Assembly (NCBI RefSeq): GCF_000737785.1
Contig: NZ_JPRO01000002.1
Span: forward strand, 307,207-371,206
From: Chryseobacterium luteum
Lineage (GTDB): Bacteria; Bacteroidota; Bacteroidia; Flavobacteriales; Weeksellaceae
DNA: 64,000 bases
Direction: 5' to 3'
The translations under genes were made by a program, and so were the position numbers. How positions within the stretch are numbered: position 1 is the stretch's first letter; each line of letters begins with the position of its first letter. Positions 41,786 to 51,129 of the stretch are shown here, piece after piece. Under the pieces are notes generated by a model. That model did no database searches and was not told where the DNA came from. It saw only the letters and a program-made list of their open reading frames with translations.

Positions 41786-42730
41786 TTACAGGCTTATTTC
41801 ATCAAAATTTCTAAATCCGTTCAGAAAATCTTTCACAGACATTCTTTTTTTACCCTCAAGCTGAAGTTCCTGTGGGAAATAAACGCCGTCCTCCGTGTAG
41901 ATTTTAAAATCATTCTTAGAAATATCCAAAGTTCCGGAAGGTTTTCCATGATTATCAATTTCAAACTTTCCTGCGAAAATTTTTAATCCTTTTTCTTCTT
42001 CTCCAATTTTTATAGTTGTGAAAGCGGCCGGATAAGGGGACATTCCAAGGATAAACTGGTGAACTGTTTTGGATGGAGCATTCCAGTTGATTTTAGTGTC
42101 CTCTTTAAATATTTTATAGGCGTTTTTAGGATGCTCCACATGGGGCTGAGGCCTTTCAGTAATGGAGTTTTCTGCCAGACCGTTAAGTGTTTTTACGACC
42201 AGCTTAGAACCCATTATCATTAATCTGTCGTGGAGACTTCCGGCATTTTCATCCGGTAAAATTTCCAGTTCTTCCTGAAGAAGGATATTTCCCTCATCTA
42301 TTTTTTCGTTAATGAAGAATGTGGTTGCCCCTGTTTTTTCTTCTCCATTAATTACGGCATAATTAATAGGAGCAGCTCCTCTGTAATCAGGAAGCAGTGA
42401 AGCATGAAGATTGAAAGTTCCAATCTTAGGCATTTCAAAAAGAACCTTTGGCATCATTCTGAATGCTACCACCACAAATACATCAGCTTCCAGCTTTCTA
42501 AGTTCCTCTAAAAATTCAGGATTTCTCAGTTTTTCCGGCTGGAAAACCGGAATATTATTTTCTGAAGCATATACTTTTACCGGTGACTGACTGATCTTCT
42601 GTCCGCGCCCACTGGCTTTATCAGCAACCGTTACAACACCTACAACTTCATGACTGGACTGATGAATAGCCTCCAGAGAGGTCTTTGCAAATTCCGGAGT
42701 TCCTAAAAAAACAACTTTCAATGATTTCAT
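41786..42730 (-). CDS. fmt: Methionyl-tRNA formyltransferase
   Basis: A 314-aa enzyme that formylates Met-tRNAfMet using 10-formyl-THF. It starts LKVVFLGTPEFAKTSLEAI. The active-site stretch NLHASLLPDYRGAAPINYAV (about 105-124) includes the catalytic Asn, His and the SLLP motif. GATTFFINEKIDEGNI follows. The C-terminal OB-like domain includes KDTKINWNAPSKTVHQFI-like sequence and GMSPYPAAFT. A -7 box ends 4 nt before the ATG, suggesting a leaderless mRNA. Confidence 0.97.
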   Translation of the reverse strand: MKSLKVVFLGTPEFAKTSLEAIHQSSHEVVGVVTVADKASGRGQKISQSPVKVYASENNIPVFQPEKLRNPEFLEELRKLEADVFVVVAFRMMPKVLFEMPKIGTFNLHASLLPDYRGAAPINYAVINGEEKTGATTFFINEKIDEGNILLQEELEILPDENAGSLHDRLMIMGSKLVVKTLNGLAENSITERPQPHVEHPKNAYKIFKEDTKINWNAPSKTVHQFILGMSPYPAAFTTIKIGEEEKGLKIFAGKFEIDNHGKPSGTLDISKNDFKIYTEDGVYFPQELQLEGKKRMSVKDFLNGFRNFDEISL

Positions 42731-42734
42731 GGTG

Positions 42735-42742
42735 CAAAGATA
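42735..42742 (-). promoter_or_regulatory. -7 promoter element of fmt
   Basis: TATCTTTG on the minus strand ends 4 nt before the fmt start codon. Confidence 0.5.
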
Positions 42743-42761
42743 AGGGTTTGCGGGTGAAAAT

Positions 42762-42965
42762 GGAAAGGGTTTTGAGGTGGAGTGGCGGAGGTATTAGAGT
42801 TGGAGAGTATTAGGGTGTGAGGGTTTTAGGGTTGGAGAGTTTTAGAGTGAGTAAGATTTAGTTTGAAATCTGTTATCTAAGCTTAAAGTTTTGTTTTCCG
42901 GTTTTGTTTCTTGAATCTTGCCTATTCATCATTCACTTGCGAAGCAAAATTCACCATTCAACATT
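42762..42965. repeat. Minisatellite/hairpin repeat, copy D (longest)
   Basis: Four 16-bp units follow one another at about 42792-42855: TATTAGAGTTGGAGAG, TATTAGGGTGTGAGGG, TTTTAGGGTTGGAGAG and TTTTAGAGTGAGTAAG. A degenerate unit precedes them. About 75 bp later comes the conserved hairpin module (CATTCACTTGCGAAGCAAAA, then TTCACCATT). Confidence 0.65.
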
Positions 42966-42977
42966 GATGATTCCTCA

Positions 42978-44885
42978 CTACTCGTGATTGAGTGCATACG
43001 TTCTGAAATTCAACATTTTCACTTTTCCTGAATCTAAAAGGAAGATGAGGTTTTCTAAGATGTTGTTTTTTGAATGGTAATTGAGCTGTACAGAAAGATC
43101 TTCGATGGTGGAAGGTTTTTTAGCCAACAGATTAATGATCTGCTGGGAAATATTTTTTCCGAAAATGGATTGCTTGTTCTTTTCACATACTGAGCATTGG
43201 CCACAGTTCTTCGTATTCTTTTCACCAAAATAGGCGAGAATAAGTTTCATTTTACAGTAATCATTATTTTCTATAAAAAACTTGATCTCTTCCCATTTCT
43301 GAATTTTATTTTTTTGGATATGCTCAAAAAGTTTCCAGTACGCTGCATTAATTGCTCTTTCATCACGCGGCCTCAGGAATTTGATGCTTGAAAGGGCACC
43401 GTCTACATATTCCAGGTAGTTCTTCTGTTGAAGTTCTTTAAGCCGCTCTTTGATCAGAGGGACACTTACTCCGATCTTATTGCTGACCTGTTGTTCGCTG
43501 AACATCACTTTATGTGTCGTAATTCCCGATACGGTACGGAGCAGAAGCTCTATAAAATAAGCGTCTTTCTGTGGCAGCTGGTCTATTTCCTCAGCATTGA
43601 AGAGAAGCTCCATTGAGGACAGGCTCTTATTGTCATTATGATAGATGATTTCCTGATTATGCAGAAAATTAAGAACATTACTGATCTTAGCTTTTGATAG
43701 TCTGGTAAAATTCTGTATCCCCTGAATGTTCAGCTGAAAAACCTTTTCCGGCAGTTCATTTTCCGCCACCTGAAAAATAGAATAGAGATAGGTGATGATC
43801 TTTAAAAATTCGGCTTTGTTGGGAATCTGATTTTTCAGGATCTCATCAAAATTCAGCAATTCTTGTTGGTTCCAAAGAAGAAATGCAAAACTGTCCTTGC
43901 CGTCTCTTCCTGCTCTTCCGATTTCCTGATAAAAATTTTCTAATGAAGGAGCCGGAGAATAGTGGATCACAAAACGGACATTATCTTTGTCTATCCCCAT
44001 ACCGAAAGCATTGGTTGAGATAAGAACTTGATTGTCACTGTTATTCCAGTGAGACTGTCTGGTGTTTTTCTCTTTCGTAGTAAGACCTGCATGAAAATAG
44101 TCTACATTTTTTACCTGATTTTTCTTAAGAAATTCAGACAGCATTTCTGCATCTTTTCTGGTTCTTACATAAACAATCCCGGAATCATTGTTATGTTTTA
44201 AAATATCAAAAACACGTTGAAATTTATCAGAAACCTCATCCATAAAGATCCTGATATTTTCCCTCTTAAAACTTTTCTGAAAAACAAACGGTTTTTTAAG
44301 TTCCAGTTTGTTTTTGATCTCTTCCAATACTTTGGGAGTTGCAGTGGCCGTTAAAGCAAGACATGGAATCTTCGGATGATTTTTTCTGAATTCTTTGATA
44401 TTCTGATAGCTCGGACGGAAATCCTGTCCCCATTCTGAAATGCAGTGAGCTTCATCTACGGCAATAAATGACAACTGAATTTCTTCGATGTTCTGAAGAA
44501 ACTGTGCATTGGTCAGTCGTTCCGGGGATACATACAGTAATTTGGTAAGGCTGTCCTTGCAGCGGTCGTACACAGCTTCTGCATCATATTCATCAAGCTC
44601 GGAGGAAAGGTATTCTGCTTCAATGCCACGTTGCTTGAGCTGGCTCACCTGATCTTTCATCAGAGCAAGAAGAGGAGAAATGACGAGGCATGTTCCTTCC
44701 TTCAACAGGGCCGGAAGCTGGTAGCAGAGGGATTTTCCTGCACCAGTAGGCAGAAGCACGAGACTGTCGTTTTCATTAATGACAGCATTGATAATTTCTT
44801 CCTGAGAATCTCTGAAACTATCATAACCCCAAAAATATTTTAGGGTATCATATTTTAATTTTTGAAAATCCTGCTGCGAAATCAT
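42978..44885 (-). CDS. recQ: RecQ family ATP-dependent DNA helicase
   Basis: A 635-aa SF2 helicase. Walker A is LLPTGAGKSLCYQLPAL (about 44-60), the DEAH box AVDEAHCISEWGQDFRPSY (about 136-154) and motif VI QEIGRAGRDGKDS (about 323-335). The RQC zinc site is formed by Cys in YCKMKLILAYFG and CGQCSVC (about 535-560). A short winged-helix tail follows, and no clear HRDC domain is present. It works in recombination repair and replication-fork rescue. The start is the ATG at 44885. Confidence 0.94.
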   Translation of the reverse strand: MISQQDFQKLKYDTLKYFWGYDSFRDSQEEIINAVINENDSLVLLPTGAGKSLCYQLPALLKEGTCLVISPLLALMKDQVSQLKQRGIEAEYLSSELDEYDAEAVYDRCKDSLTKLLYVSPERLTNAQFLQNIEEIQLSFIAVDEAHCISEWGQDFRPSYQNIKEFRKNHPKIPCLALTATATPKVLEEIKNKLELKKPFVFQKSFKRENIRIFMDEVSDKFQRVFDILKHNNDSGIVYVRTRKDAEMLSEFLKKNQVKNVDYFHAGLTTKEKNTRQSHWNNSDNQVLISTNAFGMGIDKDNVRFVIHYSPAPSLENFYQEIGRAGRDGKDSFAFLLWNQQELLNFDEILKNQIPNKAEFLKIITYLYSIFQVAENELPEKVFQLNIQGIQNFTRLSKAKISNVLNFLHNQEIIYHNDNKSLSSMELLFNAEEIDQLPQKDAYFIELLLRTVSGITTHKVMFSEQQVSNKIGVSVPLIKERLKELQQKNYLEYVDGALSSIKFLRPRDERAINAAYWKLFEHIQKNKIQKWEEIKFFIENNDYCKMKLILAYFGEKNTKNCGQCSVCEKNKQSIFGKNISQQIINLLAKKPSTIEDLSVQLNYHSKNNILENLIFLLDSGKVKMLNFRTYALNHE

Positions 44886-44910
44886 AGGGTAAAAGTAATA
44901 AAAGTATTAC

Positions 44911-44940
44911 AACAAAAAAAGCCGTGCTGTGCACGGCTTT
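44911..44940 (-). terminator. Terminator of the OmpA-like genes
   Basis: The 10-bp stem AAAGCCGTGC / GCACGGCTTT with a TGT loop is followed on the minus strand by seven T residues. Confidence 0.85.
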
Positions 44941-44962
44941 GATATATTTACTAAAAAGTTTA

Positions 44963-46399
44963 TTATTTAGCTTCGAAATATACTCTTCTGTTAGCTCTGT
45001 TTTTCCATTCAGGACATTTAGTAGCTGGTTCACACTCAGGGTATTTAAGGTCTTTTTCACCTTTACCGATTGCGTTCAATTTAGAAGATTCTACTCCGTT
45101 TTTGATCAAATAGTCCTTAACGCTATTCGCTCTTCTTTCAGATAGCTTTTGGTTATAAGCATCAGAAGCTCTTGTATCTGTAGCCCCGATTACATTATAC
45201 GCACCGTTTGAAGAGTTGATATATGAAACAGCGTTATTTAAGATTGGAGTGTTTGAAGGTAAAATTCTGTCAGAATTTAAATCAAACTCAATTCCCTCTA
45301 ATTTTGTTGTAGTTTCATCTACTTTTCCTGGAACTACAGTAGGACATCCGTTGTTTTCAACAGGTCCCGGAACAGTTACACACTTATCGTAAAGGTCGAT
45401 TACACCGTCAAGGTCAGTATCAAGAGCAACACCAGCACCATCCACTCTTGCACCTGCAGGAGTATCAAGCTGTCTGTCCCAATCGTCACAAACTCCGTCG
45501 TTATCAGCATCACCTTTTTTACATACTTCAATATCCTGGTTTTTGTTAGCCAAAACATCAAGCTTGTAATAGATTTCCTGAAGTGGATCATGCCACATCA
45601 AGTGAGATTCGTGCTTCCCTAATTTTAGGGTAATACCTAAAGTAGCGTTAAAGAAGTTGTCTGATACCTGCTCTTCACGTTTGTTGATCGCACTGTATTG
45701 TTGACCGCCTCCATCGAATTCATCATCACCAGTTACCACATACATCAATCGGCCTTCAAGATCAAGTCTTCTGTTGATTTTGTATTTTAGACCGGCACCA
45801 GCCTGCATGAACATTGAACCTAGTTTGAAAGGTTTAATTTCCGTGGCTACTCTCTGTCCGTTAACATCTTTTTGATAAGCTTTGTAGGCAATAGTACCAA
45901 TACCTGCATAACCATGAAGCGCCCATCTGAAAGGAGAATGGTTGTCAACTCTTCTCAATAAATTAGAGAAGTTGATGTCTCCCAATAAAGAGATTGCATC
46001 ATACTGAGTCCTTGCCCCTACAGCTGTTGCATCAGGTGCAGCATCTTTAGTGTTGAACCATCCTTGTCTTGTTTCACCTCTGTCATATTGTAATTTTAAA
46101 CCGAACGCATGAGTGATCGCTTTATCAATACTTACATAAGCAGAGTATCCGAAAAGATTTTTACCGTTACCATTCTTGATAGATGTTAAATCAGCTGACT
46201 GTACCAATGGTACACCCACACCGGCTGAAATAGACCAGTCGTTAAATCTTTTTGATTGATTGGTAAACGGAGACACGTTGGCAGAACCAGAAGAAAATGT
46301 GTTTGGATATTCTCCATTTGAAACTGCTGTTGAGTCTTGCGCATAGCTTGCGGCTGGAATTGCCATTGCTAATGCTACAATTGCTAAACTTAATTTCAT
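44963..46399 (-). CDS. OmpA family outer-membrane protein with calcium-binding linker
   Basis: A 478-aa protein. A signal peptide (MKLSLAIVALAMAIPAASYA) precedes an 8-strand beta-barrel-like domain (about 45-270, with NFSNLLRRVDNHSPFRWALH). Thrombospondin type-3 repeats lie at about 295-345 (KGDADNDGVCDDWDRQLDTP, DTDLDGVIDLYDKC). A C-terminal OmpA domain (about 365-478) has GATDTRASDAYNQKLSERRA, whose Asp and Arg bind diaminopimelate in peptidoglycan. It tethers the outer membrane to the wall. A shorter paralogue lies 33 bp upstream. Confidence 0.93.
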   Translation of the reverse strand: MKLSLAIVALAMAIPAASYAQDSTAVSNGEYPNTFSSGSANVSPFTNQSKRFNDWSISAGVGVPLVQSADLTSIKNGNGKNLFGYSAYVSIDKAITHAFGLKLQYDRGETRQGWFNTKDAAPDATAVGARTQYDAISLLGDINFSNLLRRVDNHSPFRWALHGYAGIGTIAYKAYQKDVNGQRVATEIKPFKLGSMFMQAGAGLKYKINRRLDLEGRLMYVVTGDDEFDGGGQQYSAINKREEQVSDNFFNATLGITLKLGKHESHLMWHDPLQEIYYKLDVLANKNQDIEVCKKGDADNDGVCDDWDRQLDTPAGARVDGAGVALDTDLDGVIDLYDKCVTVPGPVENNGCPTVVPGKVDETTTKLEGIEFDLNSDRILPSNTPILNNAVSYINSSNGAYNVIGATDTRASDAYNQKLSERRANSVKDYLIKNGVESSKLNAIGKGEKDLKYPECEPATKCPEWKNRANRRVYFEAK

Positions 46400-46432
46400 A
46401 GTGTATTTTTTTATTTAGTTATTTAAATGATT

Positions 46433-47542
46433 TTATTTTGTTGGGCATCCGTTGTTTTCAACAGGTCCCGGAACCGTTACGCATTTATCATACAGATCTA
46501 TCACTCCGTCAAGATCCATATCTAAAGCTACACCTGCACCGTCTACTCTTGCTCCTGCAGGAGTATCTAACTGTCTGTCCCAGTCATCACATACGCCGTC
46601 ATTATCAGCATCACCTTTTTCACATACTACAAGATCTGTAGCTGCATTTTCTAAAACGCTTGTTCTGTAGTAGGCTTCCTGAAGCGGGTCATGCCATGCC
46701 AGGTGAGATAATTTGTTTCCTAATTTGAAAGAAACTCCTAAAGTCACTGTCCATGCGTTATCGGATCTTGAATCGCTGATCATGTTATATTTTGAACCTG
46801 GCGTTGCAGGATCGTAGTCGTTGGGATCACCCCATCCGCCTCCATCGAATTCATCATCACCACTTACAATATACATTGTTCTGGCTTCGATGTCGATAAG
46901 TTTAGACACTTTATATTTCACTCCTGCTCCAAACTGATAGTATAGAGAGTTAATGTCGAAATCCTTTTCAATAAACAGAGGAACTCTTTTTGGGCTGTCG
47001 CTCCATCTGAATTCGTTTGCGTCATGCAGAGAAGTGTTGTAACCCTGGAACCCAATTCCGGCATAACCATGTAATGCCCATCTGTAAGGAGAATGATTAT
47101 CAACTCTTCTCAATAGATTGGAAAAGTTAACATCTCCCATTAAAGCAACCTGATCAAATTTGGTAGTTGCTGTTCCTACACCAGCCGCAACACCTGCTGC
47201 GCCTTCTAACCTTGCTTTCTGTTTTGTTTCACCTCTCTGATAGATAAGGCTTAATCCGAAAACATGAGTAATCTGCTTGTCAACACTCACGTAAGCACTA
47301 TACCCCCAGTTGACCTTTTTGTCATAAAAAGATGTAAGATCAGAGTGTGCCATAAACGCAGCACCTCCACCAACGGAAATAGACCAGTCATTAAAACGTC
47401 TGGCTTTGTTGTCGAAACGCTGTACATTGGCAGAACCTGAAGAAAAGGTATTAGGATACTCACTAGAAGAGTTTACTGTGGTACTATCCTGGGCATAAGC
47501 CGCGATAGGCAGTGTGGCCAATAATAATAAACCTAATTTCAT
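46433..47542 (-). CDS. OmpA-like outer-membrane protein lacking the OmpA domain
   Basis: A 369-aa paralogue of the next gene. It has a signal peptide (MKLGLLLLATLPIAAYAQ), the same barrel-like domain with NFSNLLRRVDNHSPYRWALH, and the same type-3 repeats ending VPGPVENNGCPTK. It stops where the other continues into the OmpA domain. Only 33 bp separate the two genes, with no leftover of the lost domain. It keeps the barrel and calcium repeats but cannot bind peptidoglycan by the known route. folK ends 20 bp upstream. Confidence 0.88.
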   Translation of the reverse strand: MKLGLLLLATLPIAAYAQDSTTVNSSSEYPNTFSSGSANVQRFDNKARRFNDWSISVGGGAAFMAHSDLTSFYDKKVNWGYSAYVSVDKQITHVFGLSLIYQRGETKQKARLEGAAGVAAGVGTATTKFDQVALMGDVNFSNLLRRVDNHSPYRWALHGYAGIGFQGYNTSLHDANEFRWSDSPKRVPLFIEKDFDINSLYYQFGAGVKYKVSKLIDIEARTMYIVSGDDEFDGGGWGDPNDYDPATPGSKYNMISDSRSDNAWTVTLGVSFKLGNKLSHLAWHDPLQEAYYRTSVLENAATDLVVCEKGDADNDGVCDDWDRQLDTPAGARVDGAGVALDMDLDGVIDLYDKCVTVPGPVENNGCPTK

Positions 47543-47562
47543 ATATGTTTTTTATGTTTTAT

Positions 47563-47979
47563 TTAGATAAAATCTTTCAATAATATTTTAGAAAAATCCC
47601 TTTCAAACAAATGCTTATAATGGGGTATCTCTAATCTTTCTGATCTGAATTTAAGATCATTATATTTAATGATATCAATATCTATTATTCTATCGCTGTA
47701 GCCGCCCAATGCAGTTGAATCTTTGATTCTTCCCATCTCAATTTCTATACTTTTAATAAAATCAAGCAGTTGAATAGGCGAGAGACGCGTGAATATTACT
47801 GATGCAATATTACAAAAAATATTGGAACTAACAAATTCTACGGGTTCGGTTGTCAAAAATTCGCTTACTTGTGAAATGAAATTACCTCCCTCAGAGATTT
47901 TCTGAAGGGCCAGCTGTAAATTTTTTTTTTGATCTCCAAGGTTACTTCCTAGTAACAAAACTACCTTATGCTGCGACAT
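47563..47979 (-). CDS. folK: 2-amino-4-hydroxy-6-hydroxymethyldihydropteridine diphosphokinase
   Basis: A 138-aa enzyme that transfers pyrophosphate from ATP to 6-hydroxymethyl-dihydropterin in folate synthesis. The N-terminal VVLLLGSNLGDQKKNLQLAL (about 6-25) is the family start. EPVEFVSSNIFCNIA binds the pterin. DRIIDIDIIKYND (about 99-111) is the divergent form of the RxLDIDIL signature. It is slightly short for the family. The gene is divergent from sppA with 20 bp between the start codons. Confidence 0.9.
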   Translation of the reverse strand: MSQHKVVLLLGSNLGDQKKNLQLALQKISEGGNFISQVSEFLTTEPVEFVSSNIFCNIASVIFTRLSPIQLLDFIKSIEIEMGRIKDSTALGGYSDRIIDIDIIKYNDLKFRSERLEIPHYKHLFERDFSKILLKDFI

Positions 47980-47999
47980 ATTGGAAAATTGATTGATAT

Positions 48000-49754
48000 A
48001 TGAGAAGTTTCTTTAAAAACGTATTGGCAAATATAGTGGCAATTGTCCTATTATGCGCCGTATTTTTCGTCTTTTTCATCATGATGCTTGTTTTCAGTTC
48101 CATGGGGAATGACAAGTCTGCTGTGGTGAAAAATAATTCCGTTCTTACGATTAATTTAAAAACCAATATAATAGACAGTCCTACTGAAGAGGAAATGGGA
48201 CTGTTCAACATCAGTGACAAAACCAAGAGCGTTATGCTGTATGACGTACTGGAGGCTATTAAAAAGGCCAAGACTGATGATCATATTAAAGGTATCAGTA
48301 TCGAAGCTGATGATCTGCATGCCGGAATGACTCAGATCGATGATATCAGAAGTGCTATTGAGGATTTTAAAAAGAGCGGAAAATTTGTGTATGCTTACGG
48401 TAATGCCGTTTCGCAGGCTTCCTATTATTTAGGATCTGTTGCTGACAAGTATTATCTTAATCCATCAGGAATGATAGAGTTGAAAGGACTGGCTACAGAA
48501 GTTACATTCTTTAAAGATTTTGCTGATAAATACGGTATCGGTATAGAAGTGATAAGACACGGAAAATTTAAATCTGCCGTTGAGCCTTTTTTAAGGAATG
48601 ATATTTCCCCGGAAAATAAAGAACAGCTGGGTACTCTTTTAAATGATATCTGGAAAAACACTTCAACTAAAATGGCCGTTTCAAGAAAAATTGATACTGC
48701 ACAGTTCAGAATGGTTGTGGACAGCTTATACGGGATGATCCCGGAATTAGGTTTAAAATATAAACTTGCCGATAAACTGATCCAGAAAACAGAGTATGAC
48801 CAGATGATAAAATCTAAACTTAGCCTTAAAGAAAAGGAAAAGCTGAATAAGGTATCATTAGCCGGCTATATCAGCTCTTACTCTGACGAGGATAAGTCCG
48901 GAGAGAAAGTGGCTATACTGTACGCTTCCGGTGGAATTAACAATGGTGACGGCTACAATGAGATCCACTCTGAGAAATATGTGAAATACATCAAAGATCT
49001 TCAGAATGATGATAAAGTAAAGGCAGTGGTTTTCAGAATCAATTCTCCGGGTGGAAGTGCTAATGCTTCGGATGAAATTTTATTTGAATTGCAGCAGCTG
49101 AAAAAGAAAAAGCCATTAGTGGTTTCCTTTGGTGATTACGCAGCTTCCGGAGGGTATTATATTGCTATGGCAGCAGATAAAATCTATTCAGAGCCTAATA
49201 CACTGACCGGATCTATCGGAGTTTTCGGAGTGATTCCTTATTATAAGGATATCGCAAACAAAAACGGAATCCGTTCAGACATTGTGGCTACCAATGCCAA
49301 TTCCCAGTATTATTCACCTTTAAACGGTGTTACCCCTTACGGCGTAAACCTGATTACCAGAAGTGTAGAAGGAACCTATAAAAGATTTGTACATTTTGTT
49401 ACCCAAAACAGGAAGCAGACTTTCGAGCAGATTGACAATGTAGGCGGCGGAAGAGTGTGGAGCGGTGTACGTGCCAAGCAGATAGGTCTTGTAGACGAAC
49501 TGGGAACACTGAATGATGCTGTGAAATTTGCAGCACAAAAAGCAGGGCTGAAATCATACCATGTATCTTCTTATCCTAAAAGAATGTCACCGTTTGAGCA
49601 GATCTTCAAAGATCTGAACGAAGAAGATATTTCGGCAAGAATCATTAAAAACAAAATAGGTAAAGCCAACTATGAAATCCTTCAGCAGATCACAGATGAA
49701 AAGCTGCAGTCTGAGGTGAAAATGGAAATGCCTTACCAGATTAAGATCAACTAA
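48000..49754 (+). CDS. sppA: Signal peptide peptidase SppA (67-kDa type)
   Basis: A 584-aa membrane serine protease that degrades leftover signal peptides. A membrane anchor lies at about 8-38 (ANIVAIVLLCAVFFVFFIMM). There are two homologous domains. The first carries the catalytic Lys in GIEVIRHGKFKSAVEPF (about 178-195). The second carries the nucleophile Ser in GDYAASGGYYIAMAADKI (about 378-395) and TLTGSIGVFGV. Length is as expected for the long form. It is followed by a bidirectional terminator. Confidence 0.95.
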   Translation: MRSFFKNVLANIVAIVLLCAVFFVFFIMMLVFSSMGNDKSAVVKNNSVLTINLKTNIIDSPTEEEMGLFNISDKTKSVMLYDVLEAIKKAKTDDHIKGISIEADDLHAGMTQIDDIRSAIEDFKKSGKFVYAYGNAVSQASYYLGSVADKYYLNPSGMIELKGLATEVTFFKDFADKYGIGIEVIRHGKFKSAVEPFLRNDISPENKEQLGTLLNDIWKNTSTKMAVSRKIDTAQFRMVVDSLYGMIPELGLKYKLADKLIQKTEYDQMIKSKLSLKEKEKLNKVSLAGYISSYSDEDKSGEKVAILYASGGINNGDGYNEIHSEKYVKYIKDLQNDDKVKAVVFRINSPGGSANASDEILFELQQLKKKKPLVVSFGDYAASGGYYIAMAADKIYSEPNTLTGSIGVFGVIPYYKDIANKNGIRSDIVATNANSQYYSPLNGVTPYGVNLITRSVEGTYKRFVHFVTQNRKQTFEQIDNVGGGRVWSGVRAKQIGLVDELGTLNDAVKFAAQKAGLKSYHVSSYPKRMSPFEQIFKDLNEEDISARIIKNKIGKANYEILQQITDEKLQSEVKMEMPYQIKIN

Positions 49755-49773
49755 ACTAAATTATATTGTACAA

Positions 49774-49811
49774 AAAATCCCGGAACTAAATTTCAGTTCC
49801 GGGATTTTATT
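49774..49811. terminator. Bidirectional terminator between sppA and the GlsB-like gene
   Basis: AAAATCCCGGAACT and AGTTCCGGGATTTT form a long stem with T runs on both strands, serving two convergent genes. Confidence 0.85.
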
Positions 49812-49832
49812 TTTTTATCTGTTTTTATCAGT

Positions 49833-50093
49833 TTAGCTTTTCCTTGTAGCCATTCCGTAGATCCAGAGCACGATTAAAGCACCTCCTACAGCCAGGATCC
49901 AGCTTCTTGGGTTCCAGAATGAAGAAATGTCACCCCAGTGAAGGACGTAAACGCCAATGGCACCTCCAACGAATGCTCCAATAATTCCTAAAATAATAGT
50001 AATCAGCCATCCGCCTCCCTGGTTACCCGGCATAATCATTTTTGCAATAGCTCCAGCCAGCAGGCCGAATATGATCCAAGTTAAAATTCCCAT
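49833..50093 (-). CDS. GlsB/YeaQ/YmgE family small membrane protein
   Basis: An 86-aa protein with three hydrophobic segments rich in Gly: ILTWIIFGLLAGAIAKMI, GWLITIILGIIGAFVGGAIG and a third near the C-terminus. The GNQGGGW turn is typical of the family. Homologues are stress-induced inner-membrane proteins, linked in Gram-positives to Asp23 localisation. No Asp23 partner is seen here. The C-terminal helix has an inserted WNPRSW segment. Confidence 0.85.
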   Translation of the reverse strand: MGILTWIIFGLLAGAIAKMIMPGNQGGGWLITIILGIIGAFVGGAIGVYVLHWGDISSFWNPRSWILAVGGALIVLWIYGMATRKS

Positions 50094-50166
50094 AGTTTAA
50101 ATAATTTTTATTTGTTAATAATATATGAATGTGTTTAGACTAATTTAAAGATAAATATGATAAAAA

Positions 50167-51120
50167 TCATCTTTTCTTGAAAAAAGAATCTACAAATTCT
50201 ATACCATTAAACAATTGAAGGTCCTGCATCTTTTCCCCTACGCCGATATACTTTACCGGAATCTGGAACTGATCTGATATACCTATGACAACACCGCCTT
50301 TCGCTGTTCCGTCAAGTTTTGTTACTGCCAATGCATTCACTTCTGTGGCTGCTGTAAACTGCTTGGCCTGCTCAAATGCATTCTGTCCTGTAGACCCGTC
50401 AAGAACCAGAAGGATCTCATGAGGGGCATCAGGAATTACTTTCTGCATTACTCTTTTGATCTTGGAAAGCTCATTCATCAGGTTGATCTTATTGTGAAGC
50501 CTTCCCGCAGTATCAATGATCACTACATCTGCGCCCTGTGCAACAGCACTCTGGACGGTATCAAAAGCCACAGAAGCCGGATCTGAACCCATATCCTGTT
50601 TTACGATAGAAACGCCCACTCTTTCGCTCCAGATGGTCAGCTGGTCTACCGCAGCTGCTCTGAAGGTATCTGCTGCCCCAAGGACAACTTTTTTTCCCTC
50701 AGACTTGAACTGGTGAGCCATTTTACCGATTGTAGTGGTTTTCCCTACACCATTCACACCAACTACCATGATGACGTACGGTTTTTTTGAACTGTCTATA
50801 TTTCCTGTTCCTGCATGAGGATTTTCAAGAAGCAGTCCTGAGATCTCTTCACGGAGAATATGATCAAGCTCATTTACGCTTACATATTTATCACGGGCAA
50901 CACGTGCTTCAATCCTTTCTATGATTTTAATGGTTGTGGATGCGCCTACATCGGATGCAATCAGTATTTCTTCCAGGTTGTCCAGTACTTCATCGTCTAC
51001 TTTGCTCTTACCGACTACGGCCTTCGTCATTTTTTCAAAGAAACCCTGGCTGGATTTTTCCAGTCCCTTATCTAAAGTTTCTTTTTCTTCTTTTTTGAAA
51101 ATATTTTTAAACCAACTCAT
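50167..51120 (-). CDS. ftsY: Signal recognition particle receptor FtsY
   Basis: A 317-aa SRP GTPase that docks ribosome-nascent chain complexes at the membrane. The N domain is helical (about 25-95). The G domain has GVNGVGKTTTIGKMA (about 118-132), DTFRAAAVDQL, DTAGRLHNKINLM (about 200-212) and TKLDGTAKGG (about 263-272). The acidic A domain is nearly absent, with only a short basic and acidic N-terminus, as is common outside Proteobacteria. It lies 9 bp after the exported RidA gene. Confidence 0.96.
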   Translation of the reverse strand: MSWFKNIFKKEEKETLDKGLEKSSQGFFEKMTKAVVGKSKVDDEVLDNLEEILIASDVGASTTIKIIERIEARVARDKYVSVNELDHILREEISGLLLENPHAGTGNIDSSKKPYVIMVVGVNGVGKTTTIGKMAHQFKSEGKKVVLGAADTFRAAAVDQLTIWSERVGVSIVKQDMGSDPASVAFDTVQSAVAQGADVVIIDTAGRLHNKINLMNELSKIKRVMQKVIPDAPHEILLVLDGSTGQNAFEQAKQFTAATEVNALAVTKLDGTAKGGVVIGISDQFQIPVKYIGVGEKMQDLQLFNGIEFVDSFFKKR

Positions 51121-51129
51121 AGTTCATTC

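Noticed and set aside
42762..42860. Telomere-like TTAGGG repeats
   Set aside because: The TTAGGG string is part of a degenerate 16-bp unit in an interior chromosomal site. There is no sign of a linear replicon end.
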